Positions 48,478 through 58,840 of a stretch of DNA of 64,000 nucleotides are shown one piece after another. Position numbers and translations under genes: made by a program. Positions within the stretch are counted from its first letter, which is position 1. Every line of letters starts with the position of its first letter. The notes beneath the pieces are model-generated. The model was not told where the DNA came from and searched no databases. It saw nothing but the letters and a program-made list of their open reading frames with translations. Origin of the DNA: Moniliophthora roreri (Eukaryota; Basidiomycota; Agaricomycetes; Agaricales; Marasmiaceae); NCBI GenBank assembly GCA_001466705.2, contig LATX02000217.1:305284-369283 (forward strand), written 5' to 3'.

Positions 48478-49459
48478 CTACTTGGTAATTCTAATTTCTA
48501 ATACCTTGTCACGAAACATTGATACCACCTCCCTCAGTTCAGTCAATTCACCTTGTACAGCATTTCTTTCACCCTCAAGTATGTCGCGCTCTGCCTCCGC
48601 TGCAACCCTTCGCTCCTCCTCACCCTTCAATGCTTTACGTAGTTGTTCCACCTCACCCTTCAGCCTATCATGTGCAAGACGGGCCATATGACCCTTCTCT
48701 TTGAGTTGTTTGACGCTAGTGCCTGAGGACTGCAGTGGCTTTGACTGACAATGCTGGTTTATCTGGGCCTTGACGCTGTCGAGCTCCTTCCTGAGTTTCT
48801 TGTTGACATTTTCGGCATCGAGGAGACGGGTAGTGAGATCAAGAATGGCTTCTGTGTCGTTGTTGACCAGCTGCATGGTCCTGAATAGCAAGCATGTAAG
48901 AGTCAATAAATACACTATTTTTATTGGATAATGACTCACTGACTGCCCGGCTCGTCTTTCTCATGCTCGGCCTTAACTGTCACTTCCCCCACTATTTGCC
49001 TCAGCCCAGGTTCACGCTCATGGTATTGATTATCCCAACCTGATGCTGAGATCTGGGTATCAGTAACTAGAATGTACTGGAAACATGAATTTACTGGTAT
49101 CATGGGATGAATGCTGCACTTGTCTGGTTGTCGGTGGAGATATCCTCGCGACCCAAGCCTGAGAATCAAGTTGTGAGTCGAGATAACCTGAGAGATAATC
49201 ACTGCAAATGGCCAATATTGTGAGCAGCAAGAAACCCGTAGACCGGTACTAGCCCTCACCAGGAGTCATCCAACTTTGCCTTCAGCTTTTGATGGTTGAA
49301 GATGGAACCTAGGTCTTCAAATAGCTCGATGCGAGGGTGTTTCATTGAAGATGTATTGGCTATTCCAGTGAAGGAGGGGCGCTTCAAGTTCATGATGTCA
49401 AAGAATTGTTGGCGACGTTGTTGATAGCATTGGCGCAATGTATCAACATGTGCGGACAA
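48478..49459 (-). CDS. Coiled-coil protein carried by the Plavaka element
   Basis: Minus-strand exons downstream of the transposase. First exon from the Met at 49459 (AHVDTLRQCYQQRRQQFFDI, then HPRIELFEDLGSIFNHQ, ending LKAKLDDSW); middle exon(s) with ISASGWDNQYHEREPGLRQI; last exon MQLVNNDTEAILDLTTRLLD, then a long heptad region (LKGEVEQLRKALKGEEERRV, GERNAVQGELTELREVVSMF) ending at 48478. The strong leucine/charged pattern predicts a coiled coil of about 100 residues. No family recognised. Splice sites between 48940 and 49260 not fixed. It could be a regulatory or structural partner of the transposase; that is inference. Confidence 0.5.
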
Positions 49460-49646
49460 TCATTTATACATTGGAAGGTGTCATTGGAATGGAGAAAACT
49501 GCACCCGGATCCACCATCTGAGTGTTCCTGATGGAGCGTGTTCATGGGACCCAGATGCCTGAAAAGTTCTCTTGAGCTTGGCATATACTTCATGCAAAAG
49601 TTGACTCGGCCCAGTGGAGATGCAATCTGTAAGAGTATAAAACTGA

Positions 49647-52600
49647 CTAGAATGCTATTTCATAGGCATGATGATCTATATACTTATTTACAAAGAAGGA
49701 ATTGAAATCATCAAGTGTATCAGTGAAGGAGTGGTCATTCGGAATCCACTCCTTTCCAGCGATGCCGATGAGATGAGCACCTTGAAGAATAGAATCAAGG
49801 CTTATAATATCAACTGACCGCTCACCATCATCATCGTAGTCTGGAGTGACAATCCACATTCCCGTTACTGGATCAGGCTCGTTACCGAATGTTGAGAACC
49901 AGTTCACCACTGTGGCGGAGAACAGCTTGTGGTTATGATGAACCGCAATAAAGTGCTGTACACGAGCAACTTGTAAACCACGAAAGCCAGATTCATTCTG
50001 ATCTTCAACGACAAAGACACAATCCCGTCGTGGTGGCCCATTCTTCCATGAATCAACTGCGCGAATACGTTCTTGCATCGGTAGGATGACATCACCTGGC
50101 ATTTCGGCATGCCATTGGCATGCCACCGGCATTTTGGCCCAAAATGCCAAAGGTAAAAGGCTAGGCCTGGTTTACCGAAATGCCGGTCAGTATTTCTGGG
50201 CCGGAGCCAACCCCAAAAAGGCCAAAAGGCTGGGTGGACTGGGGCCAAAAGGCTAGGTCCGCTGGAGCAGGTAGTCGCATCCAGACGTGGTGAGTCATTG
50301 GAGCTACACAATTAGGTTATGCTACCATCTGGTGAGTGTATATAGATCCTCTACGAGACAAATCCATCTATAAATCACCTATCACAGAGACAGTTGATTA
50401 AACATAGTGAGAAGACCATGTGATACCATTACTGGACAAAAATCACCCAGGAGAAAATCTTCTGAGTACACTTACTTACTGTAAGGTCTGGAAGTAGTGT
50501 TACCAGGGCAGTAGGGGTCTTGAAACTAGCAGCAGATGTGTCGCCCCGTGGTTATTCTGGCCTTAACATTTTGAAATGCCGGAAATGCCGTAAATGCCAT
50601 AAAAGGCCAAAAGGTGAGTTGTCAATCTACCGATGTGCTTCATCTCTCCAAAACCACAGAGGTCACTTGGAGCTGAGAATGTTGCAATCGCAGATGGGTA
50701 AACCCAAACTTTGGTCTGAGAATCAAGTAAATGGTTTTCATTGATTTCATGCCAGTTGATTGATCGGCAAGCATCAGGTGGTAGGCCTTGTTCATATAAG
50801 AAACAGCGCACGTAGTGAGCGAAACCCTTAACCCTGAGATGATGCTCGAGAAGGAAGGGATCACAAGGAAGATTCAGGACTAATGAAACGTTACTTAACA
50901 CAGGACCATTCCATAGAAAGATAATGAAGAACGTACTATGTTTCTTTGCTAATCGCACCTTTGCAATAATGCTCCTCCCATCGACAGGCCCACCATCATC
51001 ATCTTCGTCATCTATGGGATTGCTCGCAAAAACACATAAATTCGAGGCAATCTTCTCTGCATACTGATTGGCTCGAGCTGCAAATGCCTCACTAACACCA
51101 GCTGTCACTGCTTCAGACAGCATTCCTCGATGTCGGAAGTCTACCTCAGCCCACTCCACCTTATCCATGCGTTCGTTGATAACAAGCATTTCACTAAGAG
51201 GCGTGTTGCGACTACTCCGTCTCCATGGTTCTTTAACAGCGCTGATGTGCTTTGACTCAGTGATAGATGAACAAAGGCCATTTGGTGAGCCAAATTCTGC
51301 AATGAGTACTGGGTAATGCGATAGAGAGTGCTGACAGGGGAGTGAGAATGTATCCTTAATCTCCATATCTTTGAATATTGCGCGTTCTCGATGAAAGGTT
51401 TCGATTCCAGCTGAGATCTGGCGAATGTCATCTTCAGAGATAACATCCTGACGAATCAAATAGCAAACATCGATAAAGGCTGCTATGGCACGAACAACAC
51501 CGTCTGGAAGTCGACCAGCAATTGCGGGTAGGTATACCTGCACAAATACGTCAATGTAACAAAAATCACAGAAGGGCATGACCGGTACCTTCATCAATGC
51601 CTTAGAATCATTTCCCGTCCACTGCTTGAAACCACGGCCCTCAGGAAAGCGGCGTAAACTAGGGAATAGAGGTGCTGCAGCTATACGGCAGTCTATGTCT
51701 GCCATTATTCGTGCCGCTTCCTTCTTGTCATGCTCGATCTTGATAAGTTCTTGAACCCAGGTAACGAGGTGATCCTTGAACGTTCCCTTGATGAGCTGAT
51801 GGAGAATATCGGGGGCAATGCATGCATGGATATCTGCCCGAGGGAACAAGGCTGTGAATGGCTGTATGAATCAAGTTGACACATCAGGCGAGAGCTCATG
51901 AAAAGAGTGAAGACATACCATGATTCCGGCGACAATACCATATTTGTCCCACTGTTGGGTTGCACTTGGCATTGCTTTCGTGACTCGTTCAGTATGGGCA
52001 TGGGAGTGTGGGCCTGCAGGCCCATCAAGATCCTTGTAATGGGCGGTACATCTGGAAAAAGTCAGAATTTAGTTCACATTGTAGCTCCGCTCACTCACTG
52101 TGGACACCAACCCTGTACTATGCATGTCAGTAGGACCTGTTCAGGGTAGTCACCAATATAGGGTCCTAAGCTATATATGACACGCCGGTAGTAACCATCT
52201 GCCAGCTTCACGATGTCTGGCTTAGTCATAAAAGGTCTGAGCGACTCAAAAGCATGAGTTAGCGATTGATGGAAAACATGTCGTTGGAACCGCCAAAACT
52301 CAACAGAGTCTTGATGCTCACGGTTAGCTGCCAAAGAAGTTCAGATTTATAATATGAATATCATGATTAGACAGACTTACTCTTGGGTATCGCCAGGAAC
52401 ATGAACAAAGAAACTCCTCCTCAGTGAGAACGGCGTGCATTGTTTGTGAGACAACCATTTGTGAGATATGCAGGGTAGTAGTCATTTTGACCTGTCGCAA
52501 CAGACACTGTAGTTTTGTCGCTTCCTGTAATTGCTGCACAGAGCATGGCTCCTTCGGTGTCAGGGTGATCTTGTATAATAGTGTCCTAAAGCAATAACAT

Positions 52601-53555
52601 GGTAAGTGAACAGTAATGTTGAGCACGGAAGGAAACACACTGCTTCACGCATGGCCCAGTTCCCTGACATGAAGTTCTGGTACTGTCGCTTCCCATCATG
52701 ACTCTCTGCTTCATATGGTGTGGTCTCGAGTTCTCCCGCAAAGTCTGGGTTGCCAAGTTGACGATGAAGAACTGCTCTAGGATCATGGAAATAGACCATG
52801 TACTTCTGGTCCATCCAGAGTGCAGTCTTGCCTGGTTCGCGAGGTCCATCATACTTTACCGAAAAGGCTTGCCACAGAACAGATCCATCTTCACAAGCAT
52901 CAATCGTGGCATAGAGATCGCGATGGTCTGCAAAGAGAGGAGGTACCTCCTCTGAACCCATAGCAGCGATGATTTCCATCATCTCATTGATGTGCGGAGC
53001 TGAAGCCTGCACTTTACGATAGAGCAAATTTGCTGTACGGAATTCAAGTCCGTTACGCCATGGCTTCCAGTCATTGCCAGCAGGCGTAGGTGTCACTGAT
53101 GGTGGGGGAAGAGCACCCTCAGGTAGAAAGTTTCCATCATGATCGCATCGACGACCTGAAAGGGCTTTTAGTATCATTAAATCTCAAGGTGCTGCAAACT
53201 CACCATTCAGCTTCTGGTGAAACCTGCATTTCACCTTTGGTTTGCCATTATGGTTCGGAATGGAGCGATTGTTGCATGGCTCATCAAACGAGAGATGTAG
53301 GTCGCCAAAATCAGGATGGTAGTTTTTGGCAGAAGGGTACTCTTCAGATTCTGAGTCCGATACCATAATATCCCGCTCATGACAATCATCTTCAGATGAT
53401 GAGTCTGACTGGATGTGCTGCGTTGAATGCCAATTGAGATGAATTTTGAGACCGGTTTGATTGCTGAAGATTCGGTTACATCGTTGGACAGTGCACGGTA
53501 TTGTTCGAGGCTGGTATGGCTTTCGCCTCGATTGAGATGATAACGTGGATGGCAT
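49647..53555 (-). pseudogene. Plavaka-type transposase, interrupted by a MITE and a stop
   Basis: From the Met at 53555: a C2H2 zinc finger (CTVQRCNRIFSNQTGLKIHL, then NWHSTQH), an acidic linker, FGDLHLSFDEPCNN, then the core: YATIDACEDGSVLWQAFSV, WMDQKYMVYFHDPRAV, GSDKTTVSVATGQNDYYPAY, IYSLGPYIGDYPEQVLL with a following zinc-knuckle-like WCP...RC, DGPAGPHSHAHTE, IHACIAPDILHQLIKGTFKD, VITESKHISAVKEPWRRSS-like, WHEINENHLLDSQTKVWVYP, and the C-terminal DYDDDGERSVDIISLDSI with FFVNKYIDHHAYEIAF. This order is diagnostic for Plavaka transposases of basidiomycetes, related to CACTA enzymes. Lesions: a TGA at 52421-52423 after ARRSH (probably CGA, Arg) and a 560 bp MITE at 50076-50635 between GFGEMK and ERIRAVDSW. 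Several introns; non-functional as read. Confidence 0.88.
50076..50635. mobile_element. 560 bp MITE inside the Plavaka transposase
   Basis: Imperfect inverted repeats starting CATCGGTAG (50076 onward; mirrored at 50635), continuing through GAC(A) and CACC into repeated GGCATT motifs. TG is duplicated at 50074-50075 and 50636-50637. Removing it plus one TG restores GGA GAG ATG AAG CAA GAA CGT in frame. The CAT start and 2 bp duplication are shared with the enclosing Plavaka element, so it may be a Plavaka-mobilised MITE. It lacks coding sequence. Confidence 0.85.
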
Positions 53556-53745
53556 TGAGATAATAGTCAAAAGGTACAAAGGATAAGGGGTATTTCTATG
53601 CCAGAGCAGATAGGGGAATCAGATGTGATCGCCTGGGTAAAGTTACTGCCTATGGGCTCCGCCACATAACACGTTGCATGATCTGGAGTGTTTCACGGAT
53701 GTGTTGACTCTTGACAACCACTCTTGCGCTTGAATACTCAGCACA

Positions 53746-56686
53746 ATGCCCACCAAGGATCCTTCTAATCGCATTAAAACCCCATCAACTGGGTCTACAA
53801 CGCGCCATACAATGACTTCAAAGCCAAACACCAGTCAGCAGGTGAAGATAACCAGCTCCACAGGCTCAATTATCACCGATAGACCTACTTCTGTGCCCAC
53901 CACTCCCACCGCTCCAGCTCCAACCCCTACCCAGTCTCGGAAACCTTCCAATCGAGCTCATACTATGCCTCAGAAGCCCATAACCCATAGCTCCAACAAG
54001 GAAGTACACCCTGGCCAGCTCCACAAGGCATACGATAAGATTCGTCAACCCACAGCAGCTGTTCAAGCAGAGCGAAAGCAGAAGGCAGAGGCAGCAGCTG
54101 AGGCTGAGAGGCAACGTATCAGGAACCGTGATGAGCTCACTGCTTTTGAGGACAATGCTCAGAAACTAGCGGACGAGTATAAACAAACTTTCGCTCACCC
54201 GGATAATTCACATAAGCCTCAAAAGTCACCCGCGGTCCCAAACTTAGCACCCAAATCATCCAAGTCCAGTGAGAATCTTGCCTTCTTGATATTTCATTAT
54301 CCTGATTTTCTTGTTGACCAGATCGGCAAGCAGAGAGAGAGGTTCTACTTCGTGCACTTGCTAGCCTCGAGTCATCCAATGATGAGTCTATTAAGTCCAT
54401 CAATGAACCCGAGAGCAGTGAGTGATGATTTTACGAAGTTGGAATAGGGCACTTACTATATTGTCAGACAAGGTTCAAGTCTATGCTGCAGGCGAGTCTT
54501 TTTTTCTTGATGCACTGCATTGCTTGCTAACGCGCTTCATAAGAGCATGATGGTGTTGATTCTGTGAATGGGAATGAAGAGCCAGGGCCAGCTGACCGCT
54601 CTGATGATGAAGAGAGCCACCAAGCGGAACGTCCGGCATCTGAAGAGCCAGAACTGGTGGTTGTTGAGGTCAAGAAGCATGGGCGTGCAGTGAAAACCAG
54701 CTGGACCGAGGTTAACGCAACACGTGTGACACGTGCATCAACATCTCTCATCACTACCGCCATTCAGTCTTCTGACTCGACAGAAAATAATGTACCTGCA
54801 AAGAGAAAGAATTCAACTGCAATTAGGTATGATTTCACTTCTTTCATACAGATGTGCTAACCCATGCTTCAGCACTGCAAAAACCAAGAAACCCAAGGGT
54901 TCATCCAAAGATGCCAACCCAGCACTCCCTCCAACGGGTTTGAAGAAAGAAGACAAGAAGAAGAAAAAAGGTAAATGGATGACAAACCTTGATCCTGATG
55001 ACAGCACCATGCTTCAGGAGGGCAAAAGTATAGGATTCGATGATAACAACACTGCAGAGATGGCCGAGCGAGTGGCTCAGATCTCCAGCGCAAGTATTAC
55101 AAAGGTACATGAATAACTTCCCTTCTCCTTGCGTACACTCACTATGCATTTCAGGGTATTGTTAAGATCAAGAGTGAAGTCATTGAACTTCCAATGGGCA
55201 AAGCTGCCCGAAAACCTGGCGAAACAAAGTTCACGAACAAACACCTCCCAAGCTTCATCATGGACAATGCTGGGGATCGACAGATTCTATCGCCGTTAGC
55301 CAAGGAGGCTTTGGGCTATGTTCATTCTTGGAAGGTCATTCCAATGTCATTGGTGCAAGGTATTCTCAACCGCGGATGGGGAGAAGGGAAGGCGACTGTT
55401 CCCGAAAATGGAAAGGACATGGTAACAGCTATTGTAAGTTATGGCTCACTCATGTTTTCCATTCTTATGATTGTTGTCTCTATTCAGGTAAACACCCGTG
55501 CCTCTGATTTCCGGCATGAGCTTGGGGAAGCAGCTATAAAAGTGGTTAGTGAATACATCAAAAGTAACTGGTCAGATGAGCCGGCATCAACCGATGAGGA
55601 TGAAACTGTTTGGATTTTCTGTGGACCAGAAGATATCAGCGCATGGGCTCAGTACCAAACCTCCAAGTACTGCACAAAGGACAGCCCAAACTTACTCCTG
55701 TCTCCATTCCATTTCTGCCACTTCATGGTGTATCAAGACATGGATGAAATTGCTCTCAAACACGTAGGTGCCCTTCAATGGTGTTTTGACTTGTGCTAAC
55801 CAATGTACACACAGGGCCGTCTTGAGAATGAGCTGATACTCCGTGTGTTTGCTCATTACCTCAGCATCGTTGATGCTATACCTGACGGTATTCAATGGAT
55901 CCAACCCTGTCGCCCATTTGGAGTTCTGGAGCTCGTTATTCAAGCGGTTTGCCATCTTGAATCTACCCCTATCACTTGAGGTGTTAACTGCCTTTCACAA
56001 CATAGGTCGAGCGTGCGCTCACAATGTATCATTCAGGTCAGCAAACACCTGTTGGCACATTCTCTTTAGATGGATGGGGTATCAAGCGTGTATGCGACAA
56101 AGACAAGAATGAGACAAAATAATATCGACATGACGAGTTTCATGATACTATTCAAGCCCTTTCGGATGCCAAGTGGGAGGCTATCATTTCCGGCGCACGT
56201 CTGTTCATTAAACCGAAACGTGGCTCAAAGAGGTTGGCGAAGGACGTGAACGCACAGCCAGGCAATGATTGTGGTAAGGAGAGCAAGAGAGAACAAGATA
56301 TCATGATGTCTGACCTGTGAGTTATCATCATTACTCCATGGATTCTGAATTCTCACCGGGTCCTAAGGCCTGAGCCTACCGAAGAGGTGCTCGCCATTGA
56401 TACTGTGCTCGGGGACACGCCAATGGCTGTTGACGAGCAGCCAGTGGATAGTGCCAGAAATGGTAGTGATCATGAGGATATGGCGGTAGATGGCATGGCC
56501 GAGAATGATGGCGAGGGCAGTGGTGATGAAGGCGAGGGCAGCAGCAATGAAGGTGAGGGCAGCAGCAATGAAGGTGAGGGCAGCGGTGATGAAGGTGAGG
56601 GCAGCGGCGATGGAGGGGGCAGTGACGACGAAACTGGATGGGGTGATGTGCATAGTGACGACGATGAAGTGGTCATGAGGCCCTGA
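53746..56686 (+). CDS. DUF6532-like protein carried by the Plavaka element
   Basis: Divergent from the transposase, starts about 190 bp apart. Exon chain: PTKDPSNRIKTPSTGSTTRH (Ser/Thr/Pro-rich start), AERKQKAEAAAEAERQRIRN, NGNEEPGPADRSDDEESHQA, KKEDKKKKKGKW, then a folded region: FTNKHLPSFIMDNAGDRQIL, VNTRASDFRHELGEAAIKVV, LLLSPFHFCHFMVYQDMDEI, RLENELILRVFAHYLSIVDA, FGVLELVIQA joined by splicing to VERALTMYHSG, and later FHDTIQALSDAKWEAIISGA. The last four are the pattern I know from DUF6532 proteins of basidiomycetes. The C-terminus is an acidic repeat (EGSSNEG units, about 56512-56615), ending at 56686. Nuclear, non-enzymatic, function unknown. I see no clear lesion, but 55930-56120 needs two introns whose edges are tentative. 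Confidence 0.65.
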
Positions 56687-58122
56687 ACCGGGCCTAGCTA
56701 GATTTCTTTTATTGGACCATTAATTAAGTAAAAGTAACTGATCCCAAGTAAAAGTAATATTTCTCAGGAGAGACATAGGTGAAGAATAAGTAAAAGTTCC
56801 TTGGCAAGTAAAAACTTACTTTTTTTCCTTAATAAGTAATCCAATCTGGATCAACCGTTTTGCTGATGTGAAAGCCTTCTTGCATTGTGCTTTCTTCCCA
56901 GTCACATCAAATCCACGCTCCTGGAGAATCCGTGCAGTTCCCTTGAACTGTCCAGGAAATTCTGGGTGATTAGGCAGAAAATAGAAGGCCTGCACCTGGT
57001 GTTGACCATCCTTGTCTGTCGTGAAATAGTGTTTTTGCATCCTTGGACTCGTTTCGGCCTTTTTCTCATATTACTCTCACATGTTTCGTCTCTTGGTTTC
57101 GTCTCATATAAATTACCAACTCACATACATATTTCATACATAAAATACAAAATCTACTATAAAAACTGTACTTATTCTCTACTGATGGACAATTGATCTG
57201 ACTTCTCATAATCTCCCAAATCACCAATTTACGACATTGTCAATCCACCAACCGTCATTCATTTGATGATATTCGGTTCCCACTTCCTTCCCCTCACCAT
57301 CTTTCAGCTTTACCTCCACAAAGAAGTTCTCTGAGGGTCCTTTAGGCATTCGACTGGCAGAACAAGCAATGGGAGCTCTCTTCAGGTGTGTGGATGCGTT
57401 GTCATAAATGAAAACATGGTCCTCATCTGGCCAATACTTGTGGACCATTTCAACAGCCTTCCAAAACTGGACAAGAATATCGTTGTTGTCAAAATAACCC
57501 TCTCGCACCTTCCCAGCACGAAAGACCTGCATGGCTGTCTCTGAACCATCGGGAGAATCCAGCCAACCATGGTCAGCAGACACAAAATGTGCAATCATGA
57601 TAGAAAACCCTTCTCCTTTTGGTTTTGGAGTTGCGGTTGATCCTGGGGGTTGCCAATAAACTCTACGCTGATCATTCTGGTAGAATGTTGATTCATCGTG
57701 AAACCAGAGGACAATAGCTCAGATAATCTCATGAGGAAGGGACCAGCCATGCTCCTCATGCCAATGTCGCATTCGGTCAAGAAACTCGGCAATGGCAGGT
57801 AAAAAGGTGAACTGACAATAGTTGACCACATTGTCACACTCATGACCATCCACATATTGGCCTCGAAGATCCTTTTTCCATCGGTAACCCATTTTGAGTA
57901 GCCAGCGACGAGCGGTAGCCAGCGAAATGGGCTTTGTGTGGTTGAGTCTCACTAGCATTTCAGATGTGCCAGTATACTTCACTATGTCCTCTGCACAAAT
58001 CCACTTTCCTTTTGTCTGTAGGTGCAACTTGATCTCTCCTGCAAGGTCTTCATCATCAATGAGACATCTCTGGCCACCACCATGCTGATATCGAGGGATC
58101 TCCTTTGTGTCATTGATGAAAT

Positions 58123-58840
58123 TAGGGCTCCTAGCAGATCAGATGATCCACTGTCATCCGAGCGATGAGAGGTCAGATTCGGATGGCAGATGGGCTCCTC
58201 GACGAGCACCATCCGACAGATGGCATCCGACCAATCCGACGATGAGCGGCGGATGAATCACGCAGTGCAGACGATTGTCGTTGGGCTTCGTTAGGTCGAC
58301 CAGAGTCATGCCCGGGGCTTTCCGTGGTTACCTTTTTGACCTTCATAGCAGTAGTGGGTGATATATCAGCCATTATCTGTCTGTCTGACTAACCTTTGAC
58401 TTGTATTTTAGCTGTTTTGGGTACAATATATGAACTTGTCTCGACTCTGTACACAACAAATTAAATAGGTATAATTCAGACACCTGGAATCAACTTGGAA
58501 TGCCGCACAACTAGATCAATGTCCCGCACCTGAGAGCCCCCTCCCTCCAAGTGGCTCCAAACATCATATTCTCAACATGACATCACGTCTTGAGGGTCTA
58601 TAGGGTAGCTTGAGACTTGCCAAAGGGATTGGAGGTGAACAAGGCGACAATACTGACGGGGAAGCAAAATTTTCACCGTGGGAGGGAGGTTTCATTGTGA
58701 AGCGCTGGCTTAGCGCCCATCCGTCGGATTATCGGACCATCCGACGGATACCATCCGCCGATGCGGATTGCTCTCTCAATCACCACCATCCGAACGGATG
58801 AATCCGTATCCGATCCTAATCCGATCCGCTAGGAGCCCTA
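58123..58840. mobile_element. hAT-type MITE (718 bp) in the DDE transposase gene
   Basis: Terminal inverted repeats TAGGGCTCCTAGC(A/G)GATC at both ends and a perfect 8 bp target duplication GATGAAAT (58115-58122 and 58841-58848). 8 bp duplication plus TAGGG ends are hAT hallmarks. The inside is full of ATCCGA/CGGAT motifs in both orientations, typical subterminal binding repeats. No transposase. Confidence 0.92.

Larger units (their letters stand above)
48321..56868 (-). mobile_element. Plavaka-type (CACTA/CMC-like) transposon, 8.55 kb
   Basis: 28 bp terminal inverted repeats with two mismatches, starting CATCAGCAAAACGGT (48321-48348; 56841-56868, inverted). The dinucleotide TG (CA on the minus strand) is duplicated at 48319-48320 and 56869-56870. 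Removing the element plus one CA joins the host codons into AQCKKAF-KDCPKGS-CCCRR in frame, so the borders are exact. It encodes a transposase (-), a coiled-coil protein (-) and a divergent DUF6532-like gene (+). Family named from the transposase, not from the termini. Confidence 0.85.

Noticed and set aside
48321..56868. TET/JBP dioxygenase cargo in the Plavaka element
   Set aside because: No HxD...H dioxygenase motif found in any frame of the element; the cargo genes are different.
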